Source of the DNA: Epichloe hybrida
Lineage: Eukaryota > Ascomycota > Sordariomycetes > Hypocreales > Clavicipitaceae
DNA length: 64,000 nucleotides
Direction of reading: 5' to 3'
Assembly: GCA_019022495.1 (NCBI GenBank)
Contig: JAFEKR010000002.1
Span: forward strand, 4,588,001 to 4,652,000
Made by a program: the position numbers and the translations under genes. Below, one piece after another: positions 47,243-56,862 of this stretch. Each line of letters starts with the position of its first letter. The stretch's first letter is position 1. A model generated the notes under the pieces. That model was not told the DNA's origin. It worked only from the letters and a program-made list of their open reading frames with translations, and did not search any database.

Positions 47243-49740
47243 GTAATAGTCTTACTAATAAACTATCTAAAGGGTATTTAACTAGTAAAGTTTAAGCTAA
47301 AGCCTAGTAAACTTATAGTATTTAAAGAACTCTAAAAGAAGTTCTAGGAGGTACTAATCTTAGTGCACTTTAACTTACTTTATTTACTAAGAGTAAAGAC
47401 AAACACATCTAGTTATATAATTAAAGCTATACTTATAATATTAGTGCTAGGTAGCTAGCACCTAGTGGTGTATTTTTTAAGGAAGTTAACTAATATTAAA
47501 CTTTACTACTTAACCCTAGATACTAAGTTATTAGTAATCTAAGAGGTGTTTTAAGCCTAGAGATATTACCTTATGTATTTAACTTATTAGATTATAGTTA
47601 TTATAGACTATCTAAATTATAAGTACCTAGCTATAAAGCTAAAGCTATTTAGTAAGTAAGTAATAGTATTAGATAAGCTTTATTTATTTAATTTTAGGAT
47701 TAAATATTATATAAGTAAGCTAAACCTTACTAATACCTTATTAAGAAAAGTAAATTATATTAGTAAGGAGTGTAAGGTAAAGGCTATATCCTTATAGCTA
47801 CCTAACTTCTTAGCTAAGTTTTTAAATACTAAGTAGTAAGGGCGCTATATATATAATAGTATAGTTATAGGCCCTAAGGTTATATTACTTAGCATAGTTA
47901 ATAGTTTATTATAAGAGTATTATAAGGGCTATTTAAGCCTCTAGGGTTTTAAGAAAATATAACTTTATTATATTATTAAGAAACCTAATAGTCCTATAAA
48001 GCCTATAAGTAATACGCTAACTAGGTCTGCTTATTATAAGTAGTAAGGTTATACCTTATCTATATTTTCTAATATTTCTATAAGTCTAGTAAGCCTATAA
48101 GTTAGGAGTCTAGCTAGGTTAGTAGTTAGTAAGTAACGTAAGCGCCCCCTTAAAACACTATATAGCTATAATTTATTTATAAGTCTAAAAGTATATTATA
48201 AGCTAGCTACTTATAGTAATATTATAGTAAGAATATAGGTAATCTAGTAAACCTCTTCTAAGTTTACATATAATACTTATCCTATATATATAAAATTAGA
48301 GACTTTAATTTAAGTTATGTTATTTTAAGCATAGTAAGGTAATAACTTTACTATAGGTTAGAGAAAGCTACTTAAGAGTAGTAACCTAGAAGTATTATAG
48401 ATATAGTCTATTAGGCCCTCTAAGCTATTAATATTTAAGAATAGAGTTTTTATTCTAGTTAGTATAAGAAAGGAAGTTATATTACTTACCTATAATAACC
48501 TAGTAGTAAGCTACTAGGGAGTTAGTAGGACCCTCTATTAAATCATAAGTTAGTATTACTAGCTAATAATAAAGAAAGATACTAAGTTATATATATAAAC
48601 TTATATAAGCTACTAGACTTTAAAGCTAAGGCACTATAAACCTTATAGTAAGCTAGCTACACTACTAGTGCCTAATTAGCCTTTTTAAGAATTATTAATA
48701 GACTTTATTATAGGGCTGCTACCTATAAAAATATAAACTAGACTTATAATATAATCTTAGTTATTATAGACTATTTTATAAAATATAGTATTTATATCCT
48801 TATTTTAACACGCATAACTAGTAATAGGTTAGTTACTATATTCTTAAAATATGTTTTTAAGGATTATAGCACTCTAGAGGGTATTATTATAGACTATAGT
48901 TTAACCTTTACTAGTAGGTTTTAGATAACCTTTTACTATCTTATTATAACTAAGTAGTAACTAAGTATTATATTTTACTTATAAATAAATAGTTAAATAA
49001 AACATTTAAACTAAGTTTTAAAGTATTATTTAAGAGCCTTTACTTGCTTTAACTAAACTAATTAGGCTAATAACCTTTTAATAGTATAGTTTACATATAA
49101 TATAAGCGCCTATTTAACTTATAGCTATACCCTAGCTAAGGCGCTATAAGGCTATAACCCTAGGGAACTATAGTAAGTAGTTATAAATATTCCTATAGTA
49201 AATAACTAAGTAAAAACTTATACTATTATACTAAAAGATAGATATATAGTAATTAAGTAGCTCCTAAGTAACTTATAGGCCTAGTATATAAAACACTATA
49301 ATAAGAAGTAAACCCTAATAAAGTTTAGTATAGGTAACTATATTTTATTATCTATAAAGAATATTAACTTATAGTAACCTAGTAAGAAGCTAAGTATAAA
49401 GCACCTAGGCCCTTATAAAATTAAAAAGGTAATTAGTACTTATAGACTTATATACTAATTAAAGCTATTACCTAGAATATATCTATATAATATTTTTTAA
49501 TATTACTAACCTTAAACTATTTATAAGGGACTTATCTAGCATAGAAAATACATCCTTACTATAAGATAATATTATAAATAATAAGTAGGAGTTTAAAGTT
49601 AAAAGAATTATATTATATTATTATAATAAGAGACATTAGAAATACCTAGTTAAATAGAAGGGTTATAATACTTTAGAGAATTCTTAGGTAAAGAAAAGAC
49701 ATTTTATTATAATAGATATTATTAAGGATTATAAGTAATA
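47243..49740 (+). pseudogene. gypsy pol relic, second half: RNase H, integrase, chromodomain
   Basis: Resumes after copia D. RNase H lies at about 47290-47600. The integrase zinc-binding end and core start are at about 48565-48730: KKDTKLYI.TYISY.TLKLRHYKPYSKLATLLVP and then ELLIDFIIGLLPI, corresponding to C-x2-C...HKPYGKLQPLPVP...SMDFITGLPPS. The core continues to about 49050. At about 49595-49735 a chromodomain is readable: YNKRH.KYLVK.KGYNTLENS.VKKRHFIIIDIIKDYK, with the two stops at the expected Trp positions of the YLVKWKGY and ENTW motifs. A C-terminal chromodomain marks the element as a chromovirus; in that group it is thought to direct integration to particular chromatin. Confidence 0.85.
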
Positions 49741-51669
49741 ACTAAGTAGCTAGTTTATAAACATAAAGGTGTATTTAATAGATTTTAGATAGTAGTAGTA
49801 ATATATAAAAAAAAATCTAGATAATTTTTAGATAACTTAACTTATAGCTACTTTACACTAATTACTCTATTAATATATTACTTACTAGGCCCTTAGTAGT
49901 CTTACTAGTAATAATAAGGGTAGAGGATTTATCCTTATTATTAGAAAAATCCCCCTCTTTATATATATATATATAAAGCTTACTAGGGAGGTCTAGTAGC
50001 CTAATATAAGTAAAAAGTATAAATATATTAGTAGTAAGCTACTAGTAAGTTAGTAAAGCTATAAGCTAGAGTATAAGAAGTATATATAAATAGAAAATTT
50101 TATATAATAAAATATAAACTATTAGAAATATTAATCTAGACTTCTAGATTAATAGTATTATTAAGTAATAATATAGTAACTTATTTATTAGTATTAGCCT
50201 TATATATAACTTCTACTATAAGCTACGCTTACCTTACTTACTTATACTTATTAGTATTTTTAGTAGTTAGGAGTGTATTATAAAGTTTATATTTTATATA
50301 TATTAGACACTAGTAGTATATTAGTAGTAACTAAGTTATAGAAATAAGAGATATATATATTATTAAGAAAGTATAGATTATTATTAGAATTACTATAAGT
50401 ATTAATATACTTAAAGAGTATATAGTATAACTAGGTAAACTAAGTAGTATACTAGTAGTGTATTAGTATATATATTAGTAGTAGGAAAGGGAGGATAAAC
50501 CCTAGTGTAGTCCTTATTATTATATATATAATAAGCGTATTTTATTAAGTTATTTATATAAGTTAAGAGGGATATATAGTAAGATAGTAGTAAAGTTATA
50601 CTTAGAGAATAAGTATATTAAGTTAGGATAGATTTACCCTTAATAATATATTATAGCTTTATACTATTACTATCTTTAAGTATAATAGCTTATATTATAA
50701 CCTATTATATATAGTAAATATAAGGAATTTTTATTTTACTAGTACTACTAGCTATAAGTTAGTAAGGTAAGCGCTAGGGGGACCTAAATATTATACTTAT
50801 ATAGAAATTTTAGAAGCTAAATATTTCTTACTAAAAGACTTTAAAGGGGATATTATAGAAGTCTTTAAAATAAAAGGAGGTAGTAGTAGTAAAGTAGTTA
50901 CTTATATTAAAGATATTATTAACTACTAGTAAGTTAGTAGTAATACTATAAGAAACTTATAAGTAGAAGGTAAGTAACTAACATTTTAGTGTTTAAGAGA
51001 ATTCAAATATTTTAGATAAGAATAGATATAAATAATAAAGTAATACTATAGGATATTAGTAATTACTATAAGAGAAGCTATAAAGCTACTAGCTTATAGG
51101 TAAGGGTAACTTATAATACTAAGGAAGAATATAAAGGGAAGAAAAGTATATAAAAGTAAGGAAAAGTAAGCCTTTTTTATATTAGCCTTAGACCCCTAAG
51201 TAATCTATATACTATATATAGCTAATCTAGGAATTATAATATTTATAGTTATAGCTACTACTAGTAAATATATATACTAGCTATAAACTCCTAGTAAGAT
51301 TAATATAATATCCCTAATATTAGATAAGAAGTTATTTATTTTAAATAGCATATATTACCTTATTTATTTAACCTAATTATAAAAATTAACATAGGTAGTT
51401 TACTTACTTAGCGCTAATAAATTATTAAATAAAGGCATATATATTAGAGGCAATAAAGTAGTAAGTATATAGCTATCTATAATCTAGATATCACAAGAAG
51501 AATTACCTAGGTCCTAATAATATTTACCTTATTATTTAAAGCAAATATAATACCATACACTAATAGTATAGCTAGTAATATAAATATTACTATAGGTTAT
51601 ATATAGTAAACACACACTAGCTAAGTAGCTCTTTATAATTAAGGATAATTATATATTAGGGGGGTAGTA
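49741..51669 (+). other. long 3' region of the gypsy, no confident gene
   Basis: 1.9 kb between the chromodomain and the 3' LTR, extremely AT-rich with many short TA tracts. A partly readable plus-strand frame runs at about 50800-51500 (for instance FFILALDP.VIYILYIANLG), but I cannot match it to a family. The last 15 bp are the polypurine tract. Chromoviruses usually have a much shorter 3' UTR, so another degraded insertion may hide here. Confidence 0.4.
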
Positions 51670-51936
51670 TATTAGGAGCATGGAGGCTAAGGAGTTACGG
51701 ATAGGATAGTTATATAATAAAGCCCTTAGGTAAGCCTTAGCCTATATAAATAACTAAGTAACTACTAGATAGCTATGTATATATAGTAAGGTATTTAGAT
51801 AAGGACTACCTATAAGAGATATAGAAGGTTAGAGTTCAAGCCCTTTATGCACTAACCCCTAAGTAGTAGCTCTCTAGCTATGACTAAGAACCTTAGCCTT
51901 TACTCCGTTTATATCTCTCCCACCACAGTCGTAACA
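51670..51936 (+). repeat. 3' LTR of the chromovirus-type gypsy
   Basis: 267 bp, start RIPed to TATTAGG, end CAGTCGTAACA. TSD TTAAG follows at 51937-51941. Confidence 0.92.
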
Positions 51937-53080
51937 TTAAGTCCCTCTATACTACCCTAAAAGCATTACTCTAGAGTAGTAGTAGTAATTTAAGTATAGG
52001 TTTTTGCTAGCTTATGATATTCTAGAGGTATTAGGTTATTAATGTATAGAATTTATACTCTTAGCGCTATTATAAAATGCTGATAAGGAGTTAAGACCCT
52101 CTATACTAATTAATTTATAAGGTAATATCGCACGTTGTAATATAGCTTATTATTAGTAAGGTGCGTAACCTAGAGAAGGACCTTATAAAGGCACTACCTA
52201 TAAAGTATCTCCCTTACCTAAATAAGGTATCTCTAGGTCTTCTATGCTATTATAACCTCTGGCGTAAATTATATAATAAGTAGCCTATTAAGCTTAATAA
52301 AATTAATCCTTATTAGTGTAAATATTGCTATATAATTAAAAAGGAGGATTCTAATTTACCTCTAGGACTATATAAACCCCTTATTATTAGGGTAAAGGGT
52401 AGGCTAAAGGAAGCCCTTAGATTAAAGAAAGGTAAAGGTAAAGGTATTAATTTAACTATATGTAATCCCTCTAAATTTAAGTATATTAAGGTATAAGAGG
52501 TAGTAAAGGCATAGGTATGTCGTAATTTACGTTATTAACCACCTCCTTCTATAGCGCCTATAGCTCTTAGCTCTAAGGTAATAACTTTAATAACTATTAG
52601 GCTATAAATAGTAGCTAAAAATAATCCATATAAGCTAGGAATAGAAGCCTAGTAAGCGTTAATAAGAATATTATTATAGGTTAAAGATATTAGTCATAAC
52701 GCTAAAGATAACACTAAAGGTAACGCTAAAGGTAACACTAAGGATAATGCTAATGACGTTATTATGATTTAACCGCTACTGCTACTGCCGCTATAGCAAA
52801 AAGGAATATTACAAGATACCTTATAATTTAAATAGGATATCCCTAAAGAATACTAGGATTATGCTAAGAGTTAGATTTAATAGTAGATATAGGAGGAGGT
52901 AGATATAAGGAAAGCAATATAAGAGCTCTCCTCCTTATAGCTTTATAAATAGCGTGTTTGTAGCCTTATAAATAGCTTCATTTAATAATGCTAGATAGAT
53001 TTAATATATTATACTCTCTTACTATACAAATTACTATGGGTTCCTAGTATCGGATGTCTACGCCGCTTCCCTAGCCACAA
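51937..53080 (+). pseudogene. MULE transposase, C-terminal part and 3' UTR
   Basis: Third piece of the transposase, after the gypsy. At about 52100-52400 one frame reads ISKVRNLEKDLIKALPIKYLPYLNKVSLGLLCYYNLWRKLYNK.PIKLNKINPY, then LPLGLYKPLIIRVKGRLKEALRLKKGKGKGINLTICNPSKFKYIKV to about 52500. The GLLCYYNLW block corresponds to the GLPC-x-H-x-(I/L)-W zinc motif found near the end of MULE transposases, followed by the usual basic linker. About 52700-52750 has a short repeated AA(A/G)G(A/G)TAAC(G/A)CTAA motif. From about 52800 to 53080 no coding is seen. It ends at the right TIR. Confidence 0.8.
52690..52757 (+). repeat. short tandem repeat, about 12-bp unit
   Basis: Five to six imperfect units of the type aacgctaaaggt/aacactaaggat inside the 3' end of the MULE transposase frame, differing mainly by transitions. 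In protein it would be a repeated N-A/T-K-G/D tail. Confidence 0.75.
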
Positions 53081-53124
53081 AGGGATGCTAGCTACGCCAG
53101 AGGGGATGCTGCATAAACGCTCCC
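53081..53124 (-). repeat. MULE right terminal inverted repeat (44 bp)
   Basis: Perfect inverted copy of 29489-29532. Inside it, 53048-53070 has a second, shorter, related block (cggatgtctacgccgcttcc) recalling the GCGTAG...CATCC part of the TIR. Confidence 0.9.
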
Positions 53125-53132
53125 AAAAGGAA
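53125..53132 (+). repeat. MULE target-site duplication, right copy
   Basis: AAAAGGAA, identical to 29481-29488. Confidence 0.88.
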
Positions 53133-53400
53133 GCGTTATGACGATGATCTAGCAGAAACACAAGCCGTGGTCCTTGAGCTAGTTACGCAACTATTGATTG
53201 CAAGTTATCATGTCTTTTTAATAACCTCTTTACAACAGCACAATTAATTCGAGCCTTACGAGAAAAAGGCATCGCAGCCACCGGAACCGCACGCATTAAT
53301 AGCGGCATTTACGCTGATTTTGTTGTTACTAAGAAGGACAATAATAACGGTTAATACACGTATAAATTTAACGAGTTACAAGCAGTCCTAATCAGAGCAT
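53133..53400 (+). pseudogene. piggyBac-like transposase, middle part (continues 28851-29488)
   Basis: The codon begun at 29487-29488 is completed by the G at 53133, giving KRYDDDLAETQAVVLELVTQL, then ASYHVF. A one-base shift lies at about 53213-53220. After it comes NNLFTTAQLIRALREKGIAATGTARINSG, the best-known piggyBac block (DNLF...LRxxGIxATGTxRxN; first Asp now Asn), then IYADFVVTKKD, a stop at 53352 and YTYKFNELQAV. CpA is largely kept, so RIP is light. The C-terminal third is missing: unrelated sequence begins at about 53400. Confidence 0.88.
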
Positions 53401-53498
53401 TGTTTGTAGTGTAGTTAGTATAGTTTTTGGGAAAATTTTGTATTTATAGTGTAGTTTTTTCTAGCTTGTATTTAGTGTAGTGTAGTTTTTTTTTTCCT

Positions 53499-53531
53499 AT
53501 AGTTAGTGTAGTTACTAACTACACTAACTAT
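53499..53531. repeat. perfect palindrome, 16-bp arms, 1-bp spacer
   Basis: atagttagtgtagtta, then c, then its exact reverse complement. The same tagtgtag unit recurs at 53408-53420, 53446-53454 and 53473-53485. Confidence 0.92.
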
Positions 53532-54215
53532 ATTACACTATAGAAACTACAAATATAGTGTTAGGTAAATAAAAAGTGGGTCTTTTTATCCAGTTATATT
53601 AATATAGTAATTAAAAGAAAGCTATTGATTTTGTACTTATATTATTAGCTATTTTATTTAATTAGTTATTTAAGTTATAATATTATAACTTTTTATATAT
53701 CTTATTATAACTAAGGTAATATATAATATTATAAGTTTTTCAAAAGACTATTATTCTTAATACTTTTTTTTACTAATAAAACTTTAAGAAAAACCTTATT
53801 ATTGTTTTATTTACTATTACTAAAGATTATTTTCTATTTTAATAATTATTTTTATAACTTTTAATTAATTTAATACCTGAAACTAATATAATTAAATGAA
53901 TTAGAAACTTACTATAAATAACTAGAAGTTAATAATATATATAATTAGTACTTATATATTATTATAAATGAGATAAAAACTTAAAAAAAGCTTAAACTAT
54001 TTAAATAAATTATATATTACGTTTAGCTTTATAATTCATAAGCTTTAAGAAGTTATATATAGTAGCTTTATATATTTTCTTACTATAATATATAAAGAAA
54101 GAATAAAAGATAGTAATATTTATAAAGTATTTATATAAAACTAATAGTATTATTTAAAAACTAGGCTATATAACTAAAATAAGCTATTAAAATAATCTAA
54201 ACTTAATTTTAGTAA

Positions 54216-54560
54216 TAATACTAGGACTTACTTTTATTTTATATACTATAATTACTTTAATAACTATAATAACTATAATAAGCTTTATTATACTTAGTTA
54301 AACTTATTCTTAAATAAAATACTACGACTTATTTTTACTTTATATACTTTATATACTATAATTACTTTAATAAGCTTTATTATAATTACTTAAATTTATT
54401 TTTAAATATAATACTAGAATTTACTTTTATTTTATATATAATAATAACTTTTATAAGCTTTCTTATAATTATTTTAACTAACTTTTCAATATAATACTAG
54501 GATTTACTTTTATTTTATATACTATAATTATTATAATTAGTATTATTATAAATTTATAAT
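54216..54560 (+). repeat. degenerate tandem repeat, about 80-100 bp unit, four copies
   Basis: Units begin near 54216, 54317, 54406 and 54490 with aatactag(g/a)(a/c)tta followed by cttttattttatata. Spacing is unequal and units have drifted by indels. Nearly all A/T. Confidence 0.65.
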
Positions 54561-54686
54561 ATTTAAAAATATAAAAAAGAAAGTAATTTTATTTTATTAA
54601 CATTTAAAAAAAACTTTAAAATACTAAATAATTATAAAGTTTAGCTTTTTTTATAGTAATTTACTTATTTATACTTATACTTATAT

Positions 54687-54952
54687 TGTTAATTCCTTCG
54701 GATCTTCATTGGTTCAATCGTGGCCAAAGACCAGACCAAATTATAGGTCTAGCATAATACATGCAATGCAATTAGCTGCATTAATTCGCTACCCTCTCTT
54801 TTGCCTTATATATAGGTTTTGCTTACTTTCCTAGTATCTAGACTTTCCCTCTTTTTTCTCTCTTTCCTTCCTAGCGAATTTAATTAACTATTATTAACTT
54901 TAATTATATAGGATTACTCTTATACCTACGTAAGACCTTAGTATAACTAACA
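54687..54952 (+). repeat. 5' LTR of copia G
   Basis: 266 bp, TGTTAATTCC...AACTAACA. More diverged than other LTRs of the family; the palindrome stem is partly destroyed (ccagacc...ggtctag). Confidence 0.9.
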
Positions 54953-56606
54953 CTAATTAGTAGTTAACTTTATAACTATAGATAAGCTAGGTATTATAAG
55001 AAAAGATATTTCTATAAACACTACTACTACTACCCCTTATTATACTATAATAGTTATTATAGTAAAGAGGTATAACTATATAAGTATACTAAAGAAAGAG
55101 ACTAGAATCCTAGTTATAGGCTTATTAGGCTTCTAAGGAATTAATCTATTAACCCTTAGGCTAAGGGATATAACTTTATTATATCTATCTAGGATATTAT
55201 TATTAATTATTAGTTTTATTATCTATTATAAGAAAACTAACTAACTAACTAAATCTATTACTATAAGGTATTTATTTTAAACCTAATATTAAATAACCTT
55301 AGCTAAGCTAGCTAATATACCTATAAATTCCCTTTAATATATTACCTTCTAATAGACCTTTAATCTCTCCCTATAAGCATCTACTACTTATTTTTACCCC
55401 CTTTACTCTTAGTGCTATTTACCCTATACTTATTAGTAAGAGAGAGAGATTACCTCCTTCCCTTCTTTTTATAAAGAATAGGAAGTAGTAATTCCTATTA
55501 TTCCTTTATTACTTCTCCTATTATTTTCTAGTTACTTTTAGAACTTCTATTACTTTCTTTATCTCTATTAATTTATTCTTATTATTACTTTTATTACTTT
55601 TACTACTTTTTCTTCTATTTTTCCTATTTTTATAATCTTCTAATTTTATTAAAGTAATAATACTTCTAAAGTATAAAAGAAAAACCTTATAATAGTAATA
55701 AGTAAACATAGGAGCTTAATTAGTAGTAAAGATAATAAATTAATAATATTCCTTTTATAGTTAAAGATAGTAAAGGAATCTAAACCTTCTATAAGAGTAA
55801 AGGCTACTAGTAATAGTAAGGCTTTAACTATTACCCCTAAAAGACCCTAAGAGTATAAGTTACCCTTATACCTTTAATAAGTTACTTATAACTTCTCTAG
55901 TAATTAAAAAGAATTTATTAAGCTAGATCTAAAGACTACTATATAGCTTAAGCTTAATAACTAGATTATAAGATTTATTAACCTTAGTAAATATTAAGGT
56001 TAAAGAGATAATAACCTATAGGAATTATTCTAAGAAGACTTTAAAGGCTAGTCTAAAGATACCTTTAAAAGGGCTATAAAGGAAGTTATTAGAGAATTAT
56101 GTAATTCTCTAAAAGATTATAGTGTTCTTATTAAGTAAGGCCTAGGATATTTAATCCTAGCATCCCTTAAAGAAGTGCTTTATTAAACTTTAATACCTCT
56201 TTAGTTATAGGAGAGATTATAAGAGAGACTATAATCTTCTAAACCCCTAGAGCCTTAATATTAATAGCCCTATTAACCTACCCTAGAAATCCACCTTCCC
56301 TAACCCTAAAGACTACATAAACCTTTATAAAAGCCCCTATAATAATTACTATTAAATTAATAGCTTTATCCTAATAATCGTTATTAATAATAACTAGGGG
56401 ACTATTATTTATAACAAAATATGCCTTTATAGCAATTCGCCTCTAAAGATTAAATTATAAAGAAAATCTTAGAGCTTATAAAGATATATAAGGATAGTAA
56501 CCGCTATAGTAGGAAGCTATATAACTTCTTAACGCTAAAGATTACACTCTTTAAAAATAAGTATAATAGAATTAACTTTCCTTAAATATATTATTAGAAG
56601 GCTTTC
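54953..56606 (+). pseudogene. copia G gag region relic
   Basis: Collinear with 14772-16430 and 40764-42420. It encodes only the leader and gag part before the zinc knuckle; no frame is open. The minus-strand open stretch at 55521-55709 is the antisense of a low-complexity segment that is open in several copies and is not taken as a gene. Confidence 0.75.
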
Positions 56607-56862
56607 TGTTGGTTGCACCAAGGTCCTGCGCAGGTAATAAATCCCGTATGATTGAAGTCAATAATAGTTAGTTAGCTAGCTAGGAAAGAGAGAGAAGAGA
56701 GGGAAAGTCTAGATACTAGAAAAGTAGGCGAAATCTATATATAAGGCATAAAAGGGGGTGGCGAATTAATGCAGCTAATTATATCGCGTGCATTACGCTA
56801 GACCTATAATTAGTCCGGTCTTTGGCTATAATTGAACTAATGAAGATCTGAAGGAATTAACA
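56607..56862 (-). repeat. 3' LTR of copia H (left end)
   Basis: 256 bp, starts TGTTGGTTGCACC and ends GGAATTAACA; moderately RIPed. Confidence 0.93.

Larger units (their letters stand above)
37386..51936 (+). mobile_element. Ty3/gypsy chromovirus-type retrotransposon inserted in the MULE, itself split by copia D
   Basis: LTRs of 267 bp at 37386-37652 and 51670-51936 (TGTTAGGAGCACGG...CGTAACA). The TSD TTAAG is at 37381-37385 and 51937-51941. The polypurine tract TTAGGGGGGTAG lies directly before the right LTR, so the coding strand is plus. Without copia D it is about 7.8 kb. It carries gag with two zinc knuckles, protease, RT, RNase H, integrase and a chromodomain. The 5' LTR is RIPed and the 3' LTR keeps CCACCACAGTCG at its end. 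Confidence 0.93.
29489..53124 (+). mobile_element. Mutator-like (MULE) DNA transposon carrying two nested retrotransposon insertions
   Basis: Terminal inverted repeats at 29489-29532 and 53081-53124 are identical over 44 bp (GGGAGCGTTTATG...), flanked by the TSD AAAAGGAA. Removing the copia at 30380 and the gypsy at 37386, each with one TSD copy, leaves about 2.7 kb, encoding a FAR1-like DNA-binding region and a MULE DDE transposase on the plus strand. Homology runs on past 44 bp as a degraded TGTGGCT block. The interior is heavily RIPed while the ends are not. Confidence 0.9.
53401..54686. other. very AT-rich region with palindrome and degenerate tandem repeats, no gene
   Basis: 1.3 kb without any recognisable coding. 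The first 170 bp consists of repeats of tagtgtag(t) and an exact palindrome (53499-53531). The rest is nearly pure A/T with few G or C, including about four degenerate tandem units at 54216-54560. Confidence 0.7.

Noticed and set aside
29489..53124. 8-bp TSD element as a hAT transposon
   Set aside because: The coding pieces carry the MULE TYKTN and GLPC-type motifs, and the TIRs are much longer than usual for hAT.
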